Assembly (NCBI RefSeq): GCF_900113675.1
Contig: NZ_FOQE01000004.1
Location: 1 to 64,000, forward strand
Reading direction: 5' to 3'
From: Pisciglobus halotolerans
GTDB lineage: Bacteria > Bacillota > Bacilli > Lactobacillales > Carnobacteriaceae
Length of the DNA: 64,000 nucleotides
Shown here: in pieces, positions 19,826 to 27,856 of the stretch
How the letters are laid out: each line of letters opens with the position of its first letter
Position numbering within the stretch: the first letter of the stretch is position 1
The notes under the pieces: generated by a model
What the model saw: the letters and a program-made list of their open reading frames with translations, nothing else
What the model was told of the DNA's origin: nothing
The model's database searches: none
Program-made: the position numbers and the translations under genes

Positions 19826-20545
19826 ATGAAAACAGATTATGAATTGATTCTGCTGGCAGCGGGTCAAGGAAATCGAATGCACGCGGTTAAAAACAAAGTG
19901 CTGCTGCCGCTTCTAGATAAACCGATGATTGTGCATACTTTGCGCCCGTTTTTTGCAGACTCTTACTGCAAACATATCATTATAACCGTCAATGCTGATG
20001 AACAGCTGATCATCAAAGAGCTGATCGACAAGGAATTTTCAGCAAATGATACACCGGTTTCAATCGTTATTGGCGGCAGCGAGCGTCAATACAGTTCTTA
20101 TAACGGTCTGCAATATTTGAAACAGCCAAAAGACGGTTATGTGATGATCCACGATGCTGCCCGTCCCTTTATCAAGCAAAGAGAGATCGATCGTCTGAAT
20201 GAACAGATGCAACGAACAGGCGGAGCGATTTTAGCTGTCCCGCCTAAAGATACGATCAAACTTAGTACAAATGGTAAGGTAAAGCAGACGATCCCGCGCC
20301 AAACGGTCTGGCATGCCCAAACGCCGCAAGCGTTCAGCAGCAGCTTGGCTATTGCGGCACATGAACGGGCATTGCAACAGGACTTTTTTGGCACAGATGA
20401 TGCGGCAGTTGTTGAGCAGATCTTTGAAGATATTTTGATCGTAGAAGGCAGCTATGACAACTTGAAAATGACAACAGCCGAAGATTTGATCATCGGTGAA
20501 ATGCTGCTTAGTTCTTGGCGAGAAAGCGAAGAGCAAAACCGGTAG
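19826..20545 (+). CDS. ispD: 2-C-methyl-D-erythritol 4-phosphate cytidylyltransferase-type enzyme
   Basis: This 239-aa nucleotidyltransferase shows the IspD marks: AAGQGNRM near the N terminus, GGSERQYSSYNGL, HDAARPF, TPQAF, GTDDAAVVE and NLKMTTAEDL. In the MEP isoprenoid pathway it joins CTP and MEP. ribitol-5-phosphate cytidylyltransferases (TarI) share this fold and some motifs, so that activity cannot be excluded. Many lactic acid bacteria use the mevalonate pathway only, and no ispF follows here. Position between yacL and gltX is the Bacillus/Listeria arrangement. Confidence 0.82.
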   Translation: MKTDYELILLAAGQGNRMHAVKNKVLLPLLDKPMIVHTLRPFFADSYCKHIIITVNADEQLIIKELIDKEFSANDTPVSIVIGGSERQYSSYNGLQYLKQPKDGYVMIHDAARPFIKQREIDRLNEQMQRTGGAILAVPPKDTIKLSTNGKVKQTIPRQTVWHAQTPQAFSSSLAIAAHERALQQDFFGTDDAAVVEQIFEDILIVEGSYDNLKMTTAEDLIIGEMLLSSWRESEEQNR

Positions 20546-20549
20546 AGAA

Positions 20550-20660
20550 ACAGCAAAAAAATGACGCAAATGATTGTCAAAATGGTCTTTGCGTGTTACC
20601 GTTAAATGGATAAGAGAACAGCTGACTTAACATCGGCTGTTCTGCTAAAAAAACTAACAT
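20550..20660 (+). other. Two RNA hairpins in the ispD-gltX spacer
   Basis: ACGCAAA ... TTTGCGT and GAACAGC ... GCTGTTC are complementary arms in the 149-base gap. Neither has a clean T run. They may be a leaky terminator or processing site ahead of gltX. Confidence 0.4.
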
Positions 20661-20694
20661 TTTTAACTAACATCTTAGAAAAGAGGAGAAAGAA

Positions 20695-22173
20695 ATGACG
20701 AAAAAAATTCGCGTTCGTTATGCTCCAAGCCCAACAGGACACTTGCATATCGGAAATGCACGGACTGCTTTATTCAATTATTTGTATGCACGCCATCATG
20801 ATGGAGACTTTATTATCCGGATTGAAGACACGGACCAAAAACGGAATATTGCAGGCGGAGAAGAAAGTCAGTTGGAAAACTTGAAATGGCTAGGAATGGA
20901 TTGGGATGAAAGTCCAGACAAACCTGGCGAATATGGCCCTTACCGCCAATCAGAACGGAAAGATATCTATGATCCGTTAGTTGATCAATTGCTGATGAGC
21001 AATCGGGCGTATAAGTGCTATTGTACAGAAGAAGAATTGGAAGAAGAACGCGAAGCGCAACGCGCACGTGGCGAAATGCCTCATTATGGCGGGAAATGTG
21101 CTCATTTGACTGCCGCAGAGCAACAAGAAAAAGAAGATGCTGGTCTAGAACCAGTGATTCGTTTCCGCGTGCCGAAAGAAAACGCGTATGAATTCGAAGA
21201 CTTAGTGAAAGGGCACATCTCTTTTGAAGCAGCAAGTGTCGGCGGTGATTTCGTCATCAAAAAACGTGATGGTTTCCCAACTTACAACTTTGCTGTAGCG
21301 GTTGATGACCACTACATGAAAATCAGCCACGTTTTGCGTGGAGACGACCATATCGCCAATACACCAAAACAGCTGATGATTTATGAAGCATTTGACTGGG
21401 AAGCACCAAAATTCGGTCATATGACATTGATCATCAACTCTGAAACGGGTAAAAAGCTCAGCAAGCGTGATGAAAGCATTTTGCAGTTTATTGAACAATA
21501 CCGTGAATTGGGTTACTTACCTGAAGCGATGTTCAACTTTATTACATTGCTTGGCTGGTCACCAACTGGAGAAGATGAAATTTTTGACCGGGAAGCTTTG
21601 ATTCAAATGTTTGATGCTGACCGTTTAAGCAAATCTCCAGCTGCATTTGATGCGAAGAAATTGGAATGGATCAACAACCAATATATGAAACAGGCTGATT
21701 TGGACAGGGTAGTAACTTTGGCTGAACCACAACTGATCAAAGCCGGCTATGTGGAAGAAAATCCATCTCCTGAAAAAGAAGCATGGGTAAGAAAATTGGT
21801 CAGCTTGTACCATGAACAAATGAGTTATGGGGCAGAAATCGTTGACTTAGCTGAAATGTTCTTTACAGAAGTGCCAACTTTAGGCAATGAAGCAAGAGAA
21901 GTCTTGGCAGGCGAAACGGTTGTCGAAGTCTTGACTGCATTTGACAAAGTGATCGATGAAATCGAACCTTTCGAAGCAGCAGAAATCCAAAAAGGCATCA
22001 AATCTGTTCAAAAAGAAACTGGCATCAAAGGGAAAAATCTGTTTATGCCGATTCGTGTAGCCGTTTCTGGAGAAGTACATGGTCCATCATTGAATGATAC
22101 CATCGAACTACTAGGACGTGAAAAAACAAAACGCCATTTAGAAGAAGCTCTATCTTCTTTGACAAATGAATAA
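20695..22173 (+). CDS. gltX: Glutamate--tRNA ligase
   Basis: This 492-aa class I synthetase has the HIGH motif as HIGN ([18 protein letters not shown]) and the KMSKS motif as KLSKR (near residue 253). C-terminal anticodon-binding helices are present, and the length is standard. It probably charges both tRNA-Glu and, by misacylation, tRNA-Gln in organisms with GatCAB; that is family knowledge and not seen here. GAGGAG lies before the ATG. The Cys T-box that follows separates it from cysE. Confidence 0.97.
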   Translation: MTKKIRVRYAPSPTGHLHIGNARTALFNYLYARHHDGDFIIRIEDTDQKRNIAGGEESQLENLKWLGMDWDESPDKPGEYGPYRQSERKDIYDPLVDQLLMSNRAYKCYCTEEELEEEREAQRARGEMPHYGGKCAHLTAAEQQEKEDAGLEPVIRFRVPKENAYEFEDLVKGHISFEAASVGGDFVIKKRDGFPTYNFAVAVDDHYMKISHVLRGDDHIANTPKQLMIYEAFDWEAPKFGHMTLIINSETGKKLSKRDESILQFIEQYRELGYLPEAMFNFITLLGWSPTGEDEIFDREALIQMFDADRLSKSPAAFDAKKLEWINNQYMKQADLDRVVTLAEPQLIKAGYVEENPSPEKEAWVRKLVSLYHEQMSYGAEIVDLAEMFFTEVPTLGNEAREVLAGETVVEVLTAFDKVIDEIEPFEAAEIQKGIKSVQKETGIKGKNLFMPIRVAVSGEVHGPSLNDTIELLGREKTKRHLEEALSSLTNE

Positions 22174-22348
22174 AACAAAAAGCGAAGATAAGAGAAAGTA
22201 ACTGAAAGGAGACGTCCACAGAGAGTCTGCAAAGGTGGAAGCAGATGACGGAACTTCAGCGAAGTGCCTCTTTGAGCTGCAGCGTCGAACACCAAACCAG
22301 TAGACCCTGCCGGCTTGTCACCGATAAAAAACAACAAGGCTATGAACT

Positions 22349-22418
22349 AGGATGCGGAGAAACACGGTTAGAAAGCGAAGACTATCGTCATCCTGACGCA
22401 AGCAACCCAGCGAAGCGG
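22349..22418 (+). repeat. Interspersed element, copy 1 (inside the T-box leader)
   Basis: AGGATGCGGAGAAACACGG and what follows match 58095-58163 at about 58 of 70 positions by eye, most differences being transitions. The other copy forms the 3' end of rsmC. Confidence 0.8.
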
Positions 22419-22459
22419 TTGTGCGGACAGGATAAGATAGACAAAGCTTTCTGTGTTTC

Positions 22460-22548
22460 GCAGCTCAACTACCAGGATGCGGAACGAGACTCTACCTCGT
22501 GCAGCTCAACTACCAGGAAGCGGAACGAGGTCGAAAGAGTCGATAGGG
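22460..22548 (+). repeat. Palindromic GGAWGCGGA/GCAGCTCAAC element in the T-box leader
   Basis: Two GCAGCTCAAC-taccagga(t/a)GCGGAACGAG units stand in direct repeat (22460 and 22501). Between them GACTCTACCTCGT pairs with ACGAGGT-cgaa-AGAGTC to form a long hairpin. The same modules recur between rpoB and rpoC at 62.6-63.0 kb. Confidence 0.8.
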
Positions 22549-22690
22549 CATTCTGAAAAGTATTCTGAGATCATAGCGAAAAAAAGTGGAACCACGCTAA
22601 CAGCGTCTTTTATTGTGCTCGTCACATAAAAGGCGCTGTTTTGTTATGATTAGCTAGTATTTAACACTACGTTGAAAGCTGTTGTGCTGC

Positions 22691-22975
22691 AACTCGTTCA
22701 CAGACTAGGTTTCTGTGATCAAGTTCAGAGCATAAAATCTTCAACTTGTTCACAGGATAGGCTTCTGTTACCAAGTTCAGAGCGTAGGACCTTCAACTCG
22801 TTCACAGACCAAGCTTCTGTGATCAAGTTCAGAGCATAAAATCTTCAACTTGTTCACAGGATAGGCTTCTGTTACCAAGTTCAGAGCGTAGGACCTTCAA
22901 CTCGTTCACAGACCAAGCTTCTGTGATCAAGTTCAGAGTGTGGACCTTCAACTCGTTCACAGGATCGGCTACCAG
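22691..22975 (+). repeat. 52-bp repeat array 1
   Basis: Six units begin at 22691, 22743, 22795, 22847, 22899 and 22950, so the period is 52 bp (the last step is 51). Two unit types alternate, and the pair 22743-22846 is repeated almost exactly at 22847-22950. Each unit is an imperfect palindrome: aactcgttcacag, a short loop, then ctgtgatcaagtt. The array lies between the T-box terminator and cysE, so it would be transcribed in the cysE mRNA leader. Inverted copies form array 2 at 30.7 kb. Confidence 0.9.
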
Positions 22976-23307
22976 GTGATTTTGCAACAAATCGTTCCTG
23001 ACGTAGTAAGAGAAAGCTGAAAATTCTTTAATGGTGCAAAGTCTCGCTTCGCTCGCTTTGTACTATTTCACACTAAGATTGATGATATCAATCAAACTCA
23101 AGCTCAAGGAGCCTGCAAATCCTTAAGTTTGTCTGGTGCCTTTCACGTATAGGGACAGAAGAAGTGGAAACAATTGCATGAATGATTCATTCGGTAGGCA
23201 CTAATAGAGCATTTACAAAGTTCATTGTATAGTGTGAAGCAAGGTCGTTCCTTATTTGACCCATTGTTTGTTACAACTCAGTTACCTATCAGTAAAGGAG
23301 TCGCAGA
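22976..23307 (+). other. cysE leader flank shared with array 2, with hairpins
   Basis: Bases 22976-23045 (with tttgcaacaaat and ctttaatggtgcaaagt) match, inverted, the flank at 30605-30690. Downstream are the palindrome GATTGAT-gat-ATCAATC (from about 23079), a hairpin with arms CAAGGA/TCCTTA, and distant complementary arms TTCACACTA (23067) and TAGTGTGAA (23230). I see no ORF. Confidence 0.6.
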
Positions 23308-23850
23308 ATGAAGATGATCAGAGAAACGATTCAAGTCATTAAGAAAAATGATCCCTCTGTCAGAAGTACGTTGGAAGTGCTCCTGACCTATCCAGGATTT
23401 TATGCTGTATTGTTTCACCGACCGGCTCATGTTCTGTATCGGCATCAGTGGTATTTATTTGCGAAAGTACTGGCTACCTTTTCTCGCTGGCTTACTGGGA
23501 TTGAAATCCACCCCGGAGCAAGAATCGGCCAACGCCTGTTCATTGACCATGGAATGGGAGTTGTCATCGGTGAAACGGCAGAGATCGGTGATGACGTGAC
23601 GATGTATCATGGCGTCACATTAGGCGGGACGGGCAAGGAAAGAGGAAAACGACATCCAACGATTGGAAATGGCGTACTGATTTCGGCGCATGTACAAATT
23701 TTAGGTCCTGTGACGATTGGGGATCATGCTAAAATCGGTGCAGGAGCAGTGGTACTCGACTCTATTCCAGCAGACACAACAGCAGTCGGGATACCGGCAA
23801 AAGTAGTCAGAAGAGCAGGAAAATCAACGAGTATCAAAAAGAACGATTAA
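23308..23850 (+). CDS. cysE: Serine O-acetyltransferase
   Basis: This 180-aa enzyme makes O-acetylserine from serine and acetyl-CoA, the first step of cysteine synthesis. The C-terminal left-handed beta-helix hexapeptide repeats are visible (GARIGQRLFIDHGMGVVIGE, catalytic His in DHG, YHGVTLGGTGK, IGAGAVV). It is shorter than the E. coli enzyme at the N terminus, like other Gram-positive CysE. AAAGGAG is 7 bases from ATG 23308. It is first in cysE-cysS-mrnC-rlmB behind the Cys T-box, which fits control by tRNA-Cys charging. Confidence 0.95.
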   Translation: MKMIRETIQVIKKNDPSVRSTLEVLLTYPGFYAVLFHRPAHVLYRHQWYLFAKVLATFSRWLTGIEIHPGARIGQRLFIDHGMGVVIGETAEIGDDVTMYHGVTLGGTGKERGKRHPTIGNGVLISAHVQILGPVTIGDHAKIGAGAVVLDSIPADTTAVGIPAKVVRRAGKSTSIKKND

Positions 23851-23891
23851 TCAATAGAAAAATGAACTGAAGCAGAAAAGAGGAGAAAAGC

Positions 23892-25298
23892 ATGCTGAAA
23901 ATCTACAACACCTTAACCCGTCAAAAAGAAACTTTTACGCCGCTTGAACCCGGTAAAGTTAAAATGTATGTTTGCGGTCCAACGGTTTACAATTATATTC
24001 ACATTGGGAATGCGCGCAGTGCTGTTGCATTTGATACAGTCCGCCGTTATTTAGAGTTTCGCGGCTATCAAGTCGATTACGTTTCTAACTTTACAGATGT
24101 AGACGATAAGATCATTAAAGCTGCTAAAGAACTGCAATTGTCTGCTCCAGAAGTGGCTGATCGTTTTATCGCTGCTTACCGCGAAGATACAACAGCTCTA
24201 GGCATTGAAGCAGCAACGCATCACCCGCGCGTAATGGAAAATATGCCGGATATCATTACATTTATCCAAGCTTTGATCGATAAGGACTATGCATATGCAG
24301 CTGACGGAGATGTCTATTATCGTACCCGTAAATTCAAAGACTATGGCAAATTGAGCGGCATATCGATAGACGAGCTGGAAGTAGGCGCAAGTAATCGATT
24401 GAATGCTGATGAAAACAAAAAGAAAGAAGATCCAATTGATTTTGCTTTATGGAAAGCGGCTAAACCGGAAGAAATCAGCTGGGATTCACCATGGGGCAAA
24501 GGTCGACCAGGTTGGCACATTGAATGCTCTGTGATGGCAACCAAATATTTAGGGGATACGACCGACATTCACGCAGGAGGCCAAGATTTAGAATTCCCGC
24601 ATCACGAAAATGAAATTGCGCAAAGTGAAGCCAAAACTGGACATCCTTTTGCACGGTATTGGATGCACAATGGATTCGTGACATTGGACAATGAAAAAAT
24701 GAGCAAGTCACTCGGCAACTTTGTTCTGGTGCATGACATTATCAAAGAAGTTGACCCGCAGATTTTGCGGTTCTTTATGGCTACCACACAATACCGACGT
24801 CCGATCAGTTACAGCATGGACACGATCGAAGAAGCACAGACGAATTTGAACAGAATCAAAACGGCTCATCAAAATATCGTTTATCGCTTAAAAGACGCGG
24901 TCGATCAGCTGCCAGATGATGAAACTCATTTGCGGGCATTAGCAACATTTGAAGAAACTTTCATCAAAGAAATGGACGATGACATCAATACGGCTAATGG
25001 GATCACAGTGATTTATGAAATGATCAAGCAGATGAATATTTACAGCGAACAAAAGACCGTTTCTAAAGTCGTTCTTGAAAAAATGCAGCAGCAGCTAAGC
25101 GACTGGATGGCTATTTTCGGGATTACATTTGCAGAAGAGGAACTGCTGGATGAACGAATCGAACAATTGATCGATGAACGAAACCAAGCGCGTGCTGAAA
25201 AGAACTTTCAACGCAGCGACGAGATTCGCGATTTGCTGAAAGAATATGGCATCATGCTGGAAGATACACCGCAAGGAACAAGATGGAGAAGAGGATAA
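23892..25298 (+). CDS. cysS: Cysteine--tRNA ligase
   Basis: This 468-aa class I synthetase has zinc-site VCGPTVYN (Cys about 28), HIGN, ECSVM with a second zinc Cys, the HHENE metal ligands, and KMSKSLGN near residue 269. The size is standard. GAGGAGAA precedes the ATG, 41 bp after cysE. Its product depletes the uncharged tRNA sensed by the leader T-box. Confidence 0.97.
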   Translation: MLKIYNTLTRQKETFTPLEPGKVKMYVCGPTVYNYIHIGNARSAVAFDTVRRYLEFRGYQVDYVSNFTDVDDKIIKAAKELQLSAPEVADRFIAAYREDTTALGIEAATHHPRVMENMPDIITFIQALIDKDYAYAADGDVYYRTRKFKDYGKLSGISIDELEVGASNRLNADENKKKEDPIDFALWKAAKPEEISWDSPWGKGRPGWHIECSVMATKYLGDTTDIHAGGQDLEFPHHENEIAQSEAKTGHPFARYWMHNGFVTLDNEKMSKSLGNFVLVHDIIKEVDPQILRFFMATTQYRRPISYSMDTIEEAQTNLNRIKTAHQNIVYRLKDAVDQLPDDETHLRALATFEETFIKEMDDDINTANGITVIYEMIKQMNIYSEQKTVSKVVLEKMQQQLSDWMAIFGITFAEEELLDERIEQLIDERNQARAEKNFQRSDEIRDLLKEYGIMLEDTPQGTRWRRG

Positions 25299-25299
25299 G

Positions 25300-25713
25300 A
25301 TGACTGAAAAGAATTGGGCGTTACTCAATGGCCTGGCTTTGGCTTATGTAGGGGATGCCGCTTATGAAATTTATATTCGTGATCATTTAGTGAAGAAAGG
25401 GCAAACGCGTCCGAATCAGTTGCACCGCATGGCGACACATTTTGTTTCAGCGAAAGCTCAAGCTTTTCTGCTGCATGCAATGATGGATGAAGGTCTTTTG
25501 ACGGAAGAAGAGGAGTCGATGTATAAGCGCGGGCGAAATGCCAAAAGCTATACGTCTGCTAAAAATGCTGACATTACCACTTATCGTACCTCGACCGGCT
25601 TTGAGGCACTGATGGGGTATCTGCATTTGTCTGGGCAAAAGGAGCGCATGGAAGAACTGATCTACTGGTGTATAGAAAAAGTGGAGGAAAAAGAAAATGC
25701 CAAGAAATCGTAA
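25300..25713 (+). CDS. mrnC: Mini-ribonuclease 3
   Basis: This 137-aa RNase III-like domain without a dsRNA-binding domain matures 23S rRNA ends in Firmicutes. LAYVGDAAYEIYIRDHL contains the conserved catalytic Asp, and RPNQLHR and RGRN are family marks. I used ATG 25300, which begins 2 bases after the cysS stop, rather than an upstream in-frame start inside cysS. The 3' end overlaps rlmB by 17 bases, so translation is probably coupled. Confidence 0.93.
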   Translation: MTEKNWALLNGLALAYVGDAAYEIYIRDHLVKKGQTRPNQLHRMATHFVSAKAQAFLLHAMMDEGLLTEEEESMYKRGRNAKSYTSAKNADITTYRTSTGFEALMGYLHLSGQKERMEELIYWCIEKVEEKENAKKS

Positions 25714-26524
25714 AGAACAGCAACGGAATAGACCGGCAGGCAAACGACCGGCAAAGAAAAGAGACCTGCAACATGAGCAGCCGGCACAACAAGAAGAACG
25801 TGATCTGGTCATGGGGCGCATGCCGGCTATTGAAGTATTAAAGTCAGAACGTGACATCAATAAAGTTTTTTTGCAAGAAGGGCTCAGCGGATCTAAGATG
25901 AATGAGATCCACAAGCTGGCTAAAGAACGCCAAGTGCAGATCTCTTATGTGCCAAAATCTAAGCTCGATCAATTAGTGGATGGCGCGAATCATCAAGGCG
26001 TTGTGATCGGTACAGCTGCTTATCAATATGCCACTATCGATGATTTATTTGCCGCTGCTGCAGAAAAAGAAGAAGATCCTTTCTTTCTGATTTTAGATGG
26101 AGTAGAAGATCCTCATAACTTAGGTTCTATTATGCGGACAGCTGATGCCAGTGGCGTGCACGGCATCATTATTCCAAAGCGGCGTGCAGTCGGCTTGACG
26201 GCCACTGTTGCCAAAGCATCCACCGGCGCGATCGAGCACGTTCCAGTCGTTCGCGTGACCAACCTCGTTCAAACGATCAAAGAACTGAAAAATCACGGCT
26301 TATGGTTCTATGGTACGGATATGAAAGGCCAAGATTACCGCAAATGGGATACAAAACTGCCGATCGGTTTAGTGATCGGTAATGAAGGTCAAGGAATCTC
26401 TCGACTCGTCAAGGAGCAAATGGATGGGATGCTGACGATTCCAATGACTGGACATGTGCAAAGCTTGAACGCATCTGTTGCTGCCAGCTTACTGATGTAC
26501 GAAGTCTACCGTGGGCGTGAGTAA
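25697..26524 (+). CDS. rlmB: 23S rRNA (guanosine-2'-O)-methyltransferase RlmB
   Basis: This 275-aa SpoU-family knotted methyltransferase acts on G2251 of 23S rRNA. The N-terminal tail is a lysine/arginine-rich extension (residues 1-30). A substrate-binding domain follows (VMGRMPAIEVLKSE). The SAM knot motifs are LDGVEDPHNLGSIMRTADA, IGNEGQGIS and IPMTGHVQSLNASVAA. GTGGAGG precedes the ATG inside mrnC. Confidence 0.95.
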   Translation: MPRNRKEQQRNRPAGKRPAKKRDLQHEQPAQQEERDLVMGRMPAIEVLKSERDINKVFLQEGLSGSKMNEIHKLAKERQVQISYVPKSKLDQLVDGANHQGVVIGTAAYQYATIDDLFAAAAEKEEDPFFLILDGVEDPHNLGSIMRTADASGVHGIIIPKRRAVGLTATVAKASTGAIEHVPVVRVTNLVQTIKELKNHGLWFYGTDMKGQDYRKWDTKLPIGLVIGNEGQGISRLVKEQMDGMLTIPMTGHVQSLNASVAASLLMYEVYRGRE

Positions 26525-26527
26525 AAT

Positions 26528-26795
26528 GGAAAGATAACAGCAGTCTCGAGAGTGCAAATGCGTTTGAGTATGCAATAAAGGAAAGATAACAACAGTCTCG
26601 GGAGTGCAAATACGTTTGAGTATGCAATAAAGGAAAGATAACAGCAGTCTCGGGAGTGCAAATGTGTTTGAGTATGCAATAAAGGAAAGATAACAGCAGT
26701 CTCGGGAGTGCGAATGCGTTTGAGTGTGCAATAAAGGAAAGATAACAACAGTCTCGAGAGCACAAGTGTATTTGAGTTGGTAAATATTCAATAAA
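26528..26795 (+). repeat. 52-bp tandem repeat array 3 (rlmB-rae1 gap)
   Basis: Five units start at 26528, 26580, 26632, 26684 and 26736, exactly 52 bp apart. The consensus runs ggaaagataacagcagtctc, then gggagtgcaaatgcgtttga, then gtatgcaataaa. TCTCGRGAG at the centre of each unit is near-palindromic. The fifth unit is degenerate at its end. All reading frames across it are by-products of the repeat. Confidence 0.95.
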
Positions 26796-26863
26796 AAAAG
26801 CAGAAAAAAAGTATTTTACCTAAGCAACGTATATCTTATGGGGAATAAAGGAGGTCGGATACA

Positions 26864-27388
26864 ATGAAAAAAGATTTATTGATCGTGGACGGCTATAATA
26901 TGATCGGTGCTTGGCCAGAGCTAGTCGCTTTAAAAAACAAAGATAAAATGGAAGATGCACGGGATCGTCTGCTGCACGAGTTATCTGATTATTCAAAGTA
27001 TGAATGCATTGAAGTGCGCGTTGTATTCGATGCTCAATTTGTTCCGGGTATCCAAAAGAGCTACAAGAAGTATCATTTAGATGTTATTTTTACAAAAGAA
27101 GGCGAAACGGCAGATAGTTACATTGAGCGTGTGGTAGGGGAAGAAAATTTCTTGATCACGCAGGTTACTGTAGCGACCAGTGATTTGGCTGAGCAGTGGA
27201 TGGTTTTTCAAAAAGGTGCGTTGCGGAAATCGGCAAATGAGTTGTTTAAAGACGTGCAGCGATCTAAAAAGAAAATCGCAGCTGAAGCCAGAACACTACA
27301 TAGCAAGGATTACAGACGCAACTCGCCTTGGACCCATTTGCAAATCGAAGAACTGGAAAAATTGAGAGAAAGATTGAGTGACAACTGA
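26864..27388 (+). CDS. rae1: NYN-domain ribosome-associated endoribonuclease (YacP/Rae1)
   Basis: In this 174-aa protein, the PIN-like NYN fold starts LLIVDGYNMIGAW with the metal-binding Asp, and later has TKEGETADSYIERVV and VATSDLAEQ. In Bacillus the orthologue cleaves mRNA in the ribosomal A site. AAGGAGG is correctly spaced. Its usual neighbours rlmB and sigH are kept, but nrdDG is interposed before sigH. Confidence 0.92.
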   Translation: MKKDLLIVDGYNMIGAWPELVALKNKDKMEDARDRLLHELSDYSKYECIEVRVVFDAQFVPGIQKSYKKYHLDVIFTKEGETADSYIERVVGEENFLITQVTVATSDLAEQWMVFQKGALRKSANELFKDVQRSKKKIAAEARTLHSKDYRRNSPWTHLQIEELEKLRERLSDN

Positions 27389-27856
27389 GCAGAAAACGAG
27401 TATCATGAAGAGTAGATAGAGGTCACTTTATTTGCCTGATAAAATCTTAAAACCTTCTTAACTGCCAAGAAAACTATGGCTTGGCAGTTAGGCTTTTTAG
27501 CGTACACTGCTGCTGGAAAAGTGGGAGAAATAAGAGAAGAAACTTATGTGAATAAGTGATCGAATGCAGAAGATTTGGTGTCCAAATAGTTGACTTCCTC
27601 TTCCTATCTTGTTATGAATAGTAGAGGAAAATGTCATTCGGTTTGATGCAAAATTTTTTTAAAAAGCGGAAAAATACATAAATAACGCACAAACGTTACT
27701 TTTCTAGCTGTCCTGTCAGCTTTGATCAAAAAAAGAACAGGTTTGTCGCAGAAAAATCCCTGAAAAAAGTGAAGTCGTTCGTTATCAGTCATGTGCAAAG
27801 GATCTCATTTTTATTTTTAAGCTGTATTGTGATTTTTTTTAATAAAGGAGATTATA
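27389..27856 (+). promoter_or_regulatory. rae1-nrdD intergenic region: terminator and promoter
   Basis: A terminator lies at 27453-27498 (TAACTGCCAAG/CTTGGCAGTTA then ggcttttta). A possible sigma-A promoter TTGACT (27590-27595) -17- TATGAA (27613-27618) follows. TTTGATCAAA near 27722 is a small palindrome that could be part of an FNR/CRP-type site. No clear pair of NrdR boxes was found. The remainder is A/T-rich leader. Confidence 0.5.

Larger units (their letters stand above)
22190..22647 (+). promoter_or_regulatory. T-box riboswitch, Cys specificity, upstream of cysE-cysS
   Basis: The stem I signature is 'agagagtctgc-aaaggtgga-agcag'. The specifier region 'gaagTGCctctttgag' places TGC (Cys) at 22265-22267. 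The stem II segment 'ccggcttgtcaccg' follows. The T-box core GTGGAACCACGC is at 22586-22597. The terminator arms AACAGCGTCTTTTAT (22599-22613) and ATAAAAGGCGCTGTT (22626-22640) end in TTGTT. Uncharged tRNA-Cys should stabilise the antiterminator and turn on cysE-cysS. The leader is unusually long, because repeat elements lie between stem II and the T-box core (22349-22545). Confidence 0.85.

Noticed and set aside
22245-22556. A 103-codon plus-strand ORF
   Set aside because: It lies wholly within the T-box leader and inserted palindromes, with no ribosome binding site.
26409-26791. Overlapping minus-strand ORFs of 85-118 codons with repeated peptides
   Set aside because: They exist only because the 52-bp tandem repeat is open in several frames, so peptides shift frame every unit. 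They lack ribosome binding sites and overlap rlmB.
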